DNA of 64,000 nucleotides. It comes from JAYOEY01 sp038120295. Its GTDB lineage: Bacteria; Pseudomonadota; Alphaproteobacteria; MPNO01; UBA2964. Within the stretch, counting starts at the first letter, position 1, and each line of letters opens with the position of its first letter. The notes under the pieces are model-generated. The model was not told the DNA's origin and ran no database searches. It worked only from the letters and a program-made list of their open reading frames with translations. Below, one piece after another: positions 16,187 through 27,496 of the stretch. Made by a program: the position numbers and the translations under genes. Location: contig JAYOLL010000015.1 in the NCBI GenBank assembly GCA_038120295.1, positions 13,004-77,003 on the forward strand, in the 5' to 3' direction.

Positions 16187-16720
16187 TCAGGCTGCTTTCA
16201 GCAGCAGCGTTTCCAGCTTCTCAGTCGCCGCGTCGGGCTCGATCTTTTCCACCAGCGCTAGCTCCAGCGCGAGACGGCCAAGCGCCGCTTCGTACATCTG
16301 ACGTTCGCTATAGGACTGATCGGGCTGATCGGGCGGCCGGTGCAGGTCGCGCACCACCTCGGCGATAGCCACCGGGTCGCCGCTGTTGATCTTGGCCTCG
16401 TATTCCTGGGCGCGGCGGCTCCACATGGTGCGCTTGGCGCGCGCCTTGCCACGCAGCGTGCCAATCGCCGTCTGCATCTTTTCGCGGCTCGAAATCTTGC
16501 GCAGGCCCGATTCCTCCGCCTTGCCGACGGGCACCCGGAGGGTCATCTTTTCCGCCGCGAAGTTGATTACGAACAGTTCCAGTTCGAAACCGGCGACTTC
16601 TTCGGTCACGATATCGGTCACCCGGCCGACCCCATGGGTCGGGTAAACCACGTAATCGTTGGCTGCGAAGGGGAACTTTTTCTTCTTCGCGCGGGGTTTG
16701 GTTTTCGCTTTTTCAGCCAT
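16187..16720 (-). CDS. carD: CarD/CdnL-family transcriptional regulator
   Basis: 177 aa from ATG 16720 with GGAAAG upstream. A Lys-rich N-terminus (MAEKAKTKPRAKKKKFPFAA) leads into the RNA-polymerase-interacting Tudor-like domain NDYVVYPTHGVGRVTDI (about 29-45), with VINFAAEKMTLRVPVGKAEE, then a helical C-domain containing the conserved W of RTMWSRRAQEYEAKI. CarD/CdnL proteins bind the RNAP beta subunit and stabilise open complexes at rRNA and housekeeping promoters; alphaproteobacterial homologues are important for growth. It lies next to fdxA, as commonly seen in alphaproteobacteria. Confidence 0.93.
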   Translation of the reverse strand: MAEKAKTKPRAKKKKFPFAANDYVVYPTHGVGRVTDIVTEEVAGFELELFVINFAAEKMTLRVPVGKAEESGLRKISSREKMQTAIGTLRGKARAKRTMWSRRAQEYEAKINSGDPVAIAEVVRDLHRPPDQPDQSYSERQMYEAALGRLALELALVEKIEPDAATEKLETLLLKAA

Positions 16721-17007
16721 GCTTTCCAATCTCATCCATTGCACTGCGGCTTCCGCGGCCGGGGCGGCAAATTAGCTCTGAACCCGTACATGTCGAAGGG
16801 AGAGACGACCAAGGAGCTACCCCCAGCGGCCCATCCTGTGCCATCCGCCAAGCCTGAACAGCTGGATTCCCCCCGAATTCCAACTGGTTCAGGGTATATA
16901 TCACAAATTGGCGCCAGAAGACAGCGCTTCGTAGCGATTCGCTATAGGTCCCTGAAAACGGGAAATATTTGAGCGGATTGCGAAAATCCGCTCATGCCGT
17001 TCGGGAT

Positions 17008-17346
17008 TCAGTCCCGCGACGCAGGATTGGGGCTGAAATGCTCGTCGAACTTGTTCGCCTTGTCCTTCCAGTCGTCGGCATCGGCCGGCGCATCGCCCTT
17101 GCGCGTGATGTTCGGCCATTTTTCGGCGTATTCCGCGTTGATTTCGAGGAATTTGGCCACATCGCCTTCCGTATCGGGCTGAATCGCCTCCGCGGGGCAT
17201 TCCGGTTCGCAAACGCCGCAATCGATGCATTCGTCGGGATGGATCACGAGCATGTTTTCGCCCTCGTAGAAGCAATCCACCGGGCACACCTCAACACAAT
17301 CCATGAATTTGCATTTGATGCAGTTTTCCGTGACGACGTAGGTCAT
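17008..17346 (-). CDS. fdxA: 7Fe ferredoxin FdxA
   Basis: 112 aa from ATG 17346. The cysteine pattern C9, C12, C17, C21, C25, C40, C43, C46, C50 matches the seven-iron ferredoxin family (one 3Fe-4S and one 4Fe-4S cluster), as in Azotobacter FdI. The C-terminal extension after EAIQPDTEGDVAKFLEINAE is typical of the longer proteobacterial type. It is a low-potential electron carrier in the cytoplasm. It starts about 600 nt upstream of carD on the same strand; 287 nt separate the two coding regions without another gene. Confidence 0.95.
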   Translation of the reverse strand: MTYVVTENCIKCKFMDCVEVCPVDCFYEGENMLVIHPDECIDCGVCEPECPAEAIQPDTEGDVAKFLEINAEYAEKWPNITRKGDAPADADDWKDKANKFDEHFSPNPASRD

Positions 17347-17491
17347 TCCTGTCTCCGCTTTTTGGTCCCCGCCCCCCGGCACCGGTCCGGCGGACGACTT
17401 TGTTCGTGACAAAGCTGTACTATTTCAATCGGCCCTCTGCAATGGCGTTCTCGCCTTTTTCGAAGACGCCGGGGGATGGATGCCCAACCCG

Positions 17492-17938
17492 CTAGTCGCG
17501 CCCTTCCGCCCGCTTGCGCGCGAGCCCCCGATCCCGATCGGTGACATAAATCAGCCCGGCGATTCGTCGCAGCAGCTGATCCTCATAGGGATCTACGTGG
17601 CCGTCGGCAAGCACGACCCGCCACAGCGATTCCATCAGTTCCACACGCTCGTCATAGCTGAAACCGTTGCTGATCGCCGACGTAAATGCATAGAGCTGTA
17701 CGCTGCCGTCGGTTTCGTGCTCCGCCGCCTCGATAAGCGCTACGGCGTCGTCATGGGAGAGATCGAACCTTTCGGCAACATACGCTTTGATCCTGGCCCG
17801 CTCGTCATCGTCGAACTGCTCATCGACGGTCGCCACCTCAACCAGCAGCGCCGCCGCCGCCAGATGACGCTCGTCTTCAGGGCTTTCCTGGGAAGGCGCG
17901 GATCCTCCGCCCAGCAGATTTCGAATTCGGTTCAGCAT
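17492..17938 (-). CDS. TerB-family tellurite-resistance-like protein
   Basis: 148 aa. An all-helical TerB/DjlA-N-like domain is visible: a first half AAAALLVEVATVDEQFDDDE (about 27-46) and a second half ESLWRVVLADGHVDPYEDQL, repeating the V-A-x-x-D-G/E-x acidic pattern that may bind metal. The N-terminus MLNRIRNLLGGG may be an amphipathic helix. Function unknown; the family name is historical and does not imply tellurite resistance. Located between fdxA and the S4-protein gene on the same strand. Confidence 0.82.
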   Translation of the reverse strand: MLNRIRNLLGGGSAPSQESPEDERHLAAAALLVEVATVDEQFDDDERARIKAYVAERFDLSHDDAVALIEAAEHETDGSVQLYAFTSAISNGFSYDERVELMESLWRVVLADGHVDPYEDQLLRRIAGLIYVTDRDRGLARKRAEGRD

Positions 17939-17945
17939 ACTAGTC

Positions 17946-18287
17946 CTACCATTTATCCTTCATCCCCCGCCGAAATCCGTGCACCGCGGCGACAACCGGC
18001 ACCGGCTCCGGATCGGACAGGTCCTCGAACAGCATCTGCGCTTCGGCTGCGGGCCCGCGCCGCGTTCCGAGCGCCAGCACCTTTACCACACGAACGCGGC
18101 GGGACTGCGGAAAAGTCAGCACCTGGCCGACACGGACGGAGAAATGCGCCTTTTCGACCTTGTTCCCGTCGACCCGCACCCGTCCGGCATTGCAGAGCTG
18201 CGACGCCAGCGAGCGCGAGCGGAAAAAGCGCGCCTGCCACAGCCATTTGTCGAGCCGGATAGCCCCGGCCTCTCCGCCATCGCTCAA
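17946..18287 (-). CDS. S4-domain RNA-binding protein (HslR-like)
   Basis: 113 aa. The S4 alpha-L motif is at the N-terminus: IRLDKWLWQARFFRSRSLA (about 10-28), then CNAGRVRVDGNKVEKAHFSV. E. coli HslR of this family binds stalled 50S subunits with nascent tRNA and helps recycle them after heat shock. The start overlaps the stop of the helicase gene by ATGA, so translation is coupled. The TerB-like gene follows after 7 nt. Confidence 0.9.
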   Translation of the reverse strand: MSDGGEAGAIRLDKWLWQARFFRSRSLASQLCNAGRVRVDGNKVEKAHFSVRVGQVLTFPQSRRVRVVKVLALGTRRGPAAEAQMLFEDLSDPEPVPVVAAVHGFRRGMKDKW

Positions 18288-20842
18288 GATTGCAGCCTCA
18301 GAGAGGCGAGCGCTGCGAAAGGGGAATCGGCGGAGACGGGTGCTGGTTTCTTCCGGGTTCTGCCGGTCCGTTTTGAATTTCCGGGTGGCGAACTTGCGTT
18401 CGCACCGTCCGCTCCGCCGCGGTTTCTCCTGCGGGACCGGCGAACAGGCTTCGCGTCGAACGCGATGCCGTCGCCTTCGATCTCGACACGCCTGTATCCC
18501 AGCGCCTCGATGACAGCGGCGGCTTCATCGTTGCCGAGCCCCAGCAACGTGGGCATTTCGGGCGTAAGTCCGAACGGACCGTTCTGCGCCTGCTGTTTAA
18601 GAATCACCGACAGCCGGTCGGCGATATCTATACGGATCGCCCGACCGGCGCAGGGCGTAAATCCGATCGCTGCGTAGAAACCGTCGGGCACGGCTTCGTC
18701 CAGCGGCACGGTCACCAGACCGGGCCCCGGCGGCTCCTGCGGCTCTGCACCGGTCCAGACCGCCCATAATATTGCCCGCAGCCTTGCCGCCGCCGGCTTT
18801 ACCAGCGCGGACAGGTAGATCGTGTCAGGCCCCAGACGAACGCCCGCACGGCGCAGCGCGCGCCGGTCCTCGGTCTCCAGCGCGGCCACCTGCGCCCGCG
18901 CTGTGGCGCGCGATGTGGAACCGAGCCCTTCGCGAAGCTGGAAGGCGATTCCGCGAGCCGGCGACGACAGGTTTGCCTGTCCGAGTTTTGCCAGCGCGGC
19001 CAGCGGTTTAGCGGCATGCTCGTCGAACCAGCGCCTCAACCGGTCCTCGACCCGGCTGCGCAGGCGGGACGTCAGTAGCGCACCCGGTCTGACGCCGATA
19101 TCGGGGCGAAGAATGTCCCGTCCCCTCGCCAGCGCCGCGATCCGCGTGCCGTTCCAGAAAATCACGCCGGCCCCGTCTAGTTCGAACGCCTCGTCCGGCG
19201 CAGCGACCAGCGCAGCCACCCGTCGACCGATCTCGCTCTGAAGCGCCCGCTGGGCGGCCACCGCCATAAGGCGGCGCATCTCGCCCGTCGCGTCGTCCGC
19301 AGCGACGAAACACAGCCCGTCAAGCGTCCCGACCCGCTCGCCTTCGATAAACACATTGCCGTCTGCATCCAGGTCGGCTTCCAGATCGGCCTTGCCGCGC
19401 GACCTGGACAGCGCCGCATTGCGTCGATCGATGAAGCGCTGCGACAGCTTTTCGTGCAGCGCATCGGACAGCCGGTCCTCGATCGCCCGGGTCCGTTCCT
19501 GCCAGTGCGCCGAGTCCTCGAGCCAGTCGGCCCGGTGCGAAATGTAGGTCCAGGTCCGCGTGTGGGCGATACGCGCCATCAGCGTGTCAATATCGCCATC
19601 GACCCGGTCGAGCCGAGAGAGCTGGTTGGCCACCCAGTCTACTGGCAGCCTGCCGTCAAGCCGGCGAAGCTGGCGGAACACATGCGCCAGCAGCCGCTGG
19701 TGCGCGTCGGGCATGGTCTTTCGAAAATCGGGGACCTGGCAGACCTCCCACAGCTGCCGCACCCCTTCGGGATCGGCGGCCAGCCCGGCGATTTCATCGT
19801 CATTCGCCAGATGGCGCAGGGCGGCATGGTCCTCGGCCTCGCGCGCGCGCCGGAGCTGGGCGCGCGGCGGCGGTGCGTTGAGGCTCCTTAGCAACGATTT
19901 GACTGTGCGGAAATCAAGATCGCTGTTGCGCCACCACACGGTCCGCAGAGCTTCGAACTGATGGTTTTCCACCGCCTGGACGATATCCGGATCGATCGAC
20001 CCGATCTCGGCCAGCGTGCCGAACGTGCCGTCGCTCATATGGCGCCCAGCGCGACCGGCGATCTGGGCGATTTCCTGGCCCGAAAGCGGACGGTTGCGGG
20101 CGCCATCGAACTTGCGCAGCCGGGCGAAGGCGACATGACCGATATCCATGTTCAGCCCCATCCCGATCGCGTCGGTCGCGACCAGGTAATCGACCTCGCC
20201 ATTCTGGTAGAGCTCGACCTGCGCATTGCGGGTGCGCGGGCTGAGCGCTCCGAGCACCACCGCAGTGCCGCCGCGCGTGCGACGCACCTGCTCGGCAATC
20301 TCATAGACGTCGTTGGCGGAAAACGCGACGATGGCCGAGCGTTTCTTGAGACGCGTGAGCTTTGTCGGCCCGCTGTAGGAAAGTTTCGAAAACCGCGGGC
20401 GCGTAATGAAGGCGGCGTCGGGGATCAGCGCCTGGATGACGGGCCGGATGGTTTCCGCGCCGAGAAACATGGTCTCCGCCGCGCCACGCGCATGCAGCAG
20501 CCGGTCGGTGAAGATGTGGCCTCGTTCCTGGTCGGCGGCGAGCTGTATTTCGTCAATGGCGAGGAAATCGACATCCCGGCCCAGCGGCATGGATTCCACC
20601 GTGCACAGGAAATAGCGCGCGGTAGGCGGGATGATTTTTTCCTCGCCGGTCACCAGGGCGACGTTGCGCGCCCCGACCGCACCGACCACCCGGTCGTAGT
20701 TTTCCTGCGCCAGAAGGCGCAGTGGAAACCCGATCATGCCGGAACGATGACCCAGCATCCGCTCGATGGCGAGATAGGTCTTGCCGGTATTCGTCGGGCC
20801 CAGAACAGCGGTTACGCGGGGCCTGTTTTCCGGGACGGCCAT
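18284..20842 (-). CDS. SUV3-like ATP-dependent RNA helicase
   Basis: 852 aa from ATG 20842 (MAVPENRPRVTAVLGPTNTG). Walker A is GPTNTGKT (about 15-22), Walker B region DFLAIDEIQ with a DEIQ box in place of DEAD/DEAH, and a late RecA2 motif QIAGRAGRHMSDG (motif VI). This matches the SUV3-like/Ski2-related helicases common in alphaproteobacteria, possibly part of RNA decay or ribosome-linked quality control with the S4 protein. The C-terminal tail is Arg/Gly-rich (RRSRRRNRGGADG), fitting RNA binding. A longer upstream frame overlaps the htpG promoter region and is rejected. Confidence 0.9.
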   Translation of the reverse strand: MAVPENRPRVTAVLGPTNTGKTYLAIERMLGHRSGMIGFPLRLLAQENYDRVVGAVGARNVALVTGEEKIIPPTARYFLCTVESMPLGRDVDFLAIDEIQLAADQERGHIFTDRLLHARGAAETMFLGAETIRPVIQALIPDAAFITRPRFSKLSYSGPTKLTRLKKRSAIVAFSANDVYEIAEQVRRTRGGTAVVLGALSPRTRNAQVELYQNGEVDYLVATDAIGMGLNMDIGHVAFARLRKFDGARNRPLSGQEIAQIAGRAGRHMSDGTFGTLAEIGSIDPDIVQAVENHQFEALRTVWWRNSDLDFRTVKSLLRSLNAPPPRAQLRRAREAEDHAALRHLANDDEIAGLAADPEGVRQLWEVCQVPDFRKTMPDAHQRLLAHVFRQLRRLDGRLPVDWVANQLSRLDRVDGDIDTLMARIAHTRTWTYISHRADWLEDSAHWQERTRAIEDRLSDALHEKLSQRFIDRRNAALSRSRGKADLEADLDADGNVFIEGERVGTLDGLCFVAADDATGEMRRLMAVAAQRALQSEIGRRVAALVAAPDEAFELDGAGVIFWNGTRIAALARGRDILRPDIGVRPGALLTSRLRSRVEDRLRRWFDEHAAKPLAALAKLGQANLSSPARGIAFQLREGLGSTSRATARAQVAALETEDRRALRRAGVRLGPDTIYLSALVKPAAARLRAILWAVWTGAEPQEPPGPGLVTVPLDEAVPDGFYAAIGFTPCAGRAIRIDIADRLSVILKQQAQNGPFGLTPEMPTLLGLGNDEAAAVIEALGYRRVEIEGDGIAFDAKPVRRSRRRNRGGADGANASSPPGNSKRTGRTRKKPAPVSADSPFAALASLRLQS

Positions 20843-20901
20843 GGTGAAAGCATTACCTTTCCGCCAGCGCGTTGCAAGCGCCCGCGAATGGAGCCTGAAG
20901 G

Positions 20902-20930
20902 GTTGCGAAACGGCGTCACGGAAACCATAT
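20902..20930 (+). promoter_or_regulatory. Possible heat-shock (RpoH-type) promoter of htpG
   Basis: GTTGCG (20902-20907) and CCATAT (20925-20930) are separated by 17 nt. The -10 fits the alphaproteobacterial RpoH consensus CCATNT fully; the -35 keeps only the TTG core. It is 70 nt upstream of htpG, a typical heat-shock gene. Assigned by eye only. Confidence 0.3.
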
Positions 20931-20999
20931 TCCCACGCGATCACAACCACTTGCTTGCCTGATATATTCCAGGGGCATTCCGGAAGGAGGAAAATTCCG

Positions 21000-22874
21000 A
21001 TGGCCGAAGAAACGCTTCGATTCGAAACAGAGGTCGGCAAGATTCTGAATATCGTCGCGCGTTCGCTCTACAGCGACCGTCAGATTTTCCTGCGCGAGCT
21101 GATTTCGAACGCTTCCGATGCGTGCGACCGGCTGCGCTATCTGGCGATCACCGAACCCGGCCTGACAAAAGACGATCCCGAATTCCGCGTGGTGATTTCC
21201 GCCGACAAGGAGGCGAAGACGCTGACCGTCGCCGACAACGGTGTCGGTATGAACCGCGAGGCGCTGATCGAGGATCTCGGCACCATCGCGCGATCGGGAT
21301 CGACGGCGTTCTTCGAACAGCTGACCGGCGACGACAAGTCTGACATGGCGCTGATCGGCCAGTTCGGCGTCGGGTTCTATTCCTGCTTCATGGTCGCTGA
21401 CAAGGTCGAGGTGGCAAGCCGCCGCGCCGGCGAGGACCAGGCATGGCGCTGGACATCGGACGGGGCCGGAGAATTCACCATCGGCGAAGCGGAGAAAGAG
21501 TCGCGCGGCACATCCATCACGCTGCATCTGAAAGACGATGCGTCGGAGTTTCTCGAAACGCCGCGCCTGCGCCATGTCGTTTCGACTTATTCCGACCATA
21601 TCTCGCTGCCGATCCAGATAGAGGAAGACGGCAAGGCGGAAACGGTCAACAAGGCATCCGCCATCTGGACACGCCAGCAGAAGGACATCACGGAAGAGCA
21701 ATACACGGAGTTCTACCGAGATGTCGGGCGCATGTTCGACGAACCGTGGATGACGCTGCACTGGCGCGCCGAAGGCAACATGGAATACACCGGCCTGCTC
21801 TATATCCCGAGCCAGCGGCCGATGGATATTTTCACGCCCGACCGGGAACAGCACCTGAAGCTGTATGTCCGCCGCGTATTCATCACCGACAAGTGCGAGG
21901 AGCTGGCGCCGCGCTGGCTGCGTTTCCTGCGCGGACTGATCGATTCCGAAGACCTGCCGCTCAATGTCAGCCGCGAGATGCTGCAATCCAACCCGATGCT
22001 GACCCGCATTCGCACCGCGCTGGTCCGGCGCGTGCTCGGCGAGCTCAAGAAGAAGGCCGAGAATGCAGTGGACGAGTACGCAACCTTCTGGGAGAATTTC
22101 GGCCCGGTGCTCAAGGAAGGACTGTACGAGGATTTCGAGAACCGCGAAGCGCTGCTGGGTCTCGCGCGGTTCCGCTCCTCGACGGAGGACGGTCTGGTCG
22201 ATCTGGCCGGATACGTCGAACGCATGAAGGAAGGACAGGACGCGATCTACTACATCACCGGCGACGAGATTGAGACGCTGGCCAGAAGCCCGCAGCTCGA
22301 AGGATTCCGGGCGCGCGGCGTGGAAGTCCTGTTGATGACGGATCCGGTCGACGAGTTCTGGCTGCCTGCCATCGCCGAGTTCGACGGCAAGGCTTTCAAG
22401 TCGGCAACCCGCGCCGGCGCGGACCTGTCGAACATCGGCAAGAATGCGGATTCGGAAGAATCAGGTGACGGCGCGCAACCCGAAACGCCGGAAGGCGTCG
22501 ACGCGCTGATTGCGATGGTCAAGCTAGAGCTTGGAGAGGCAGTCAAGGACGTACGCGTCTCGGATCGGCTGACCGACAGCCCGGTTTGCCTGGTGTCGGA
22601 CGAGGGCGATATCGATATAAGGCTGGCACGGCTGCTGAAGGCCAACCAGCAGCTCGACGAGTCCATCCCGCGCGTGCTGGAGATCAACCCCAACCACGCG
22701 CTGGTGACGGCGCTGGCCGGACTGGTTGGCGAAGACGGCGCGGGATCGAAGTTGGGAGACGCCGCGTGGCTGCTGCTCGATCAGGCGCGGATTCTCGAAG
22801 GCGAGACCCTGCCCGACCCCACCGGTTTCGTGCGGCGCATGTCGGACATTATGTCGAAGGGGTTTGCAGCCTGA
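21000..22874 (+). CDS. htpG: Molecular chaperone HtpG (Hsp90)
   Basis: 624 aa, the normal HtpG length. ATG 21000 follows a strong GGAAGGAGG site. GHKL ATPase motifs are present: ELISNASDACDRLRYLA (N-box), DNGVGMNREALIEDLGTIA, and GQFGVGFYSCFMVADKV (G2 loop), followed by the middle domain (QRPMDIFTPDREQHLKLYVR) and a C-terminal dimerisation domain. It is an ATP-dependent chaperone of the cytosol. Divergent from the helicase/S4 operon, both parts having plausible heat-shock links. Confidence 0.97.
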   Translation: MAEETLRFETEVGKILNIVARSLYSDRQIFLRELISNASDACDRLRYLAITEPGLTKDDPEFRVVISADKEAKTLTVADNGVGMNREALIEDLGTIARSGSTAFFEQLTGDDKSDMALIGQFGVGFYSCFMVADKVEVASRRAGEDQAWRWTSDGAGEFTIGEAEKESRGTSITLHLKDDASEFLETPRLRHVVSTYSDHISLPIQIEEDGKAETVNKASAIWTRQQKDITEEQYTEFYRDVGRMFDEPWMTLHWRAEGNMEYTGLLYIPSQRPMDIFTPDREQHLKLYVRRVFITDKCEELAPRWLRFLRGLIDSEDLPLNVSREMLQSNPMLTRIRTALVRRVLGELKKKAENAVDEYATFWENFGPVLKEGLYEDFENREALLGLARFRSSTEDGLVDLAGYVERMKEGQDAIYYITGDEIETLARSPQLEGFRARGVEVLLMTDPVDEFWLPAIAEFDGKAFKSATRAGADLSNIGKNADSEESGDGAQPETPEGVDALIAMVKLELGEAVKDVRVSDRLTDSPVCLVSDEGDIDIRLARLLKANQQLDESIPRVLEINPNHALVTALAGLVGEDGAGSKLGDAAWLLLDQARILEGETLPDPTGFVRRMSDIMSKGFAA

Positions 22875-22986
22875 CGCCGGCGCGTTTTATGCGCGATGCC
22901 GGCCGCCACCGGCGGGCGAGAAGGGGCGTGTTTTCACCCCGGAGTGCGATCCGGGCAATGCCATTGATGGAACGAAGATCGCCCCG

Positions 22987-23748
22987 TCAGCTTCCCTTCT
23001 TCATCAATGGGAAGTCCGCCGCGCCTAGAATTGCACCGACGCCGTCCTCCTGAACAACAATGGCGCAGCCGTCCTGCTGGTCGATACCGAGCATGTCGAT
23101 CGGCACCTTGATTTCGGCCTTCGCGCCGTTCCACGTGCCGATCCGGCGGATGGCGCGCACGACATTGGTGTTGGTCAGGCTAACGCTCTCGTTCTCGCCG
23201 CGCCGGATTTCGGTCGAATGCTTGCGGTCGTAGGCGAACAGCCAGACGACAGCGTCGCGAGCGGGTTTTTTGCCTTCGGCGATTGTTACCAGAGCGGTTT
23301 TTTTATCGGGATGGTCGACCGTAACCGCCACCTGGGGACGGCTGCGGACCTTTTCAATCGTACGTAGCATCTTGCCGCGATGCGACCCGACGCCTTCGCG
23401 CACGCCCCCGACCACCATCTGCGGCGTATAGATATAGCGGAGCCCGAACCGGCTGCGATAGTTGCGCTGGCGCAGCGTGTACTCGGCGCTGGAGAACGGG
23501 TCCTTCCAGCCGAGATAGTCCCAGTAATCGACATGGAACGAGAGCGGCAGCACGTCGTCGCGCATCGCCAGCTCGCCGAGCAACCGGTCGGCGGGCGGGC
23601 AGGACGAGCAGCCCTGCGAGGTAAACAGCTCGACGACGATCTTGTTGCCGGCTGCCAGAGCGCCAGAGGCAGGGCTGAAAACCAGACCCGCAGCCAGAGC
23701 AATCGCAGCAGCGATAGCCCGGAAATTCATACGGCAAGTATCAGTCAT
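22987..23748 (-). CDS. DUF1223 thioredoxin-like exported protein
   Basis: 253 aa with an N-terminal signal peptide (AIAAAIALAAGLVFSPASGA); an ATG six codons later (23730) is an equally good start. The DUF1223 core begins VVELFTSQGCSSCPPADRLL, with a C-x-x-C motif (CSSC) in a thioredoxin-like fold, then LSFHVDYWDYLGWKDPF and YTPQMVVGG. The family is common in alphaproteobacteria, and its redox role in the periplasm is inferred rather than shown. It follows acnA on the same strand after an 81-nt gap. Confidence 0.88.
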   Translation of the reverse strand: MTDTCRMNFRAIAAAIALAAGLVFSPASGALAAGNKIVVELFTSQGCSSCPPADRLLGELAMRDDVLPLSFHVDYWDYLGWKDPFSSAEYTLRQRNYRSRFGLRYIYTPQMVVGGVREGVGSHRGKMLRTIEKVRSRPQVAVTVDHPDKKTALVTIAEGKKPARDAVVWLFAYDRKHSTEIRRGENESVSLTNTNVVRAIRRIGTWNGAKAEIKVPIDMLGIDQQDGCAIVVQEDGVGAILGAADFPLMKKGS

Positions 23749-23829
23749 GACCGGAACCTAAGCGGCCATGGGGGCAACCGCCAGTCAACAAAGCGTGACA
23801 GGCGGTTTAGCCCCGATTGCCCCTAACGG

Positions 23830-26511
<2,682 letters not shown>

Positions 26512-26704
26512 GGCGCTTCTCCTTCTCTTCTCATTTGCTTGGCAGTAATACGCGCGCGGAAATTACGCCCGGACGCGTCCCCGCTCAAGGGGAGATTGAC
26601 CGGCCCGGTCCGGAACGAAACCATCGACGCGCGCGAAATATCGCAAAATTGCCACAATTCAGACCTTGCCGGGACACATTGGCAGGCCAATCTCTTAATC
26701 CTAG

Positions 26705-26800
26705 CCCCCATGGAGCGTCCGCCCCCCCGGGCGCTCCCCGGTCCGGCAATCGGACCGGCCTCCCTTCGGCCGTTGGGTTCCCCCCAACGGCCGATTTTTT
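26705..26800 (+). ncRNA. Candidate small RNA with three hairpins
   Basis: Three stem-loops follow one another: 26712-26737 (GGAGCG...CGCTCC, about 10 bp), 26738-26758 (CCGGTCCG-GCAAT-CGGACCGG, perfect 8 bp) and 26766-26794 (12 bp perfect) followed by TTTTTT. The last is a textbook intrinsic terminator on the plus strand, yet no plus-strand gene lies upstream of it, since acnA runs the other way. The simplest reading is a short independent transcript; the alternative is a terminated leader of the ccm operon. The 5' end is a guess, as no clear promoter was found. Confidence 0.4.
26766..26800 (+). terminator. Strong intrinsic terminator
   Basis: The 12-bp perfect stem TCGGCCGTTGGG / CCCAACGGCCGA has a 5-nt loop and is followed by six T. 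It points toward ccmA, 85 nt ahead of its start codon, and has no protein-coding gene upstream on its strand. Confidence 0.9.
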
Positions 26801-26884
26801 ATCCAAAATGCCCAAAATTATCGCGCCCGCCACCATACGCTCTGGTATGGTGCAGCCTCACATTCGGTAAGCTGTTGACGGTGC

Positions 26885-27496
26885 ATGCGTTTTTTCGGTG
26901 TAGGCCTGTCCTGTATCAGGGGCGAACGGCTGGTTTTCCACGGACTCGATTTTTCCATCGAACCGGGCGAAGCGCTGGTGCTGACCGGGCGCAACGGTTC
27001 GGGCAAGACCAGCCTGCTGCGCGTCATGGCAGGGCTGACCCGCTGTTCGGACGGCACAATCGGCTGGGATGACGGTTCGATCCGCGACGAACCCGAACGT
27101 CATTGCGCACGAACCGCTTATGCCGGCCACCTGGACGCTGTCAAACCGGTTTTGACGGTGCGCGAAAACGCCGTCGGATGGGCGCTTCTCAACGGCGGCG
27201 ACGAGGGGAGCGCTCTGGCGGCGCTCGAAATTTTCGGTCTCGCGGACCTGGCCGACATGCCGGCGCGCTACCTGTCGGCGGGACAGCGCCACCGGCTGTC
27301 GCTATCGCGCCTGCCGGCCCGCCCGGCGCAGCTCTGGTTGATGGACGAACCGACCGTCGCCCTCGACGCGGCTTCCGTCGCGGCGCTGAATGACGCTGTC
27401 GCGGCCCACCGCAAGACGGGTGGCATGGCGGTTATCGCGACAAACGTTTCGCTCCCCGTCGAAAACGTCCGGTACCTCGACATGGTGGCGTCATGA
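26885..27496 (+). CDS. ccmA: Heme exporter ATP-binding protein CcmA
   Basis: 203 aa ABC ATPase. Walker A is TGRNGSGKTS (about 34-43), a minor variant of the usual NGAGKT; the signature is LSAGQRHRLSLSR, and Walker B is LWLMDEPTVALD. With CcmB and CcmC it forms the complex that releases holo-CcmE during System I cytochrome c maturation. First gene of the ccm locus; its stop overlaps ccmB by 4 nt (ATGA). Confidence 0.95.
   Translation: MRFFGVGLSCIRGERLVFHGLDFSIEPGEALVLTGRNGSGKTSLLRVMAGLTRCSDGTIGWDDGSIRDEPERHCARTAYAGHLDAVKPVLTVRENAVGWALLNGGDEGSALAALEIFGLADLADMPARYLSAGQRHRLSLSRLPARPAQLWLMDEPTVALDAASVAALNDAVAAHRKTGGMAVIATNVSLPVENVRYLDMVAS

Larger units (their letters stand above)
26512..26884. 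other. Divergent acnA-ccmA intergenic region
   Basis: These 373 nt between divergent genes hold no protein gene. The part next to acnA must carry its promoter. The middle contains TTGGC-AG-GCCAA (26679-26690), a perfect short palindrome, followed by three consecutive hairpins and a T6 run described separately as a candidate small RNA. The 80 nt before ccmA show no convincing ribosome-binding site. Confidence 0.6.

Noticed and set aside
17438..17459. Short GGCG-TTCT-CGCC hairpin followed by TTTTT on the plus strand
   Set aside because: The stem is only four base pairs and no plus-strand gene ends here.
17492..17938. Tellurite resistance as the function of the TerB-like gene
   Set aside because: Only the fold matches; there are no other ter genes and the context is housekeeping.
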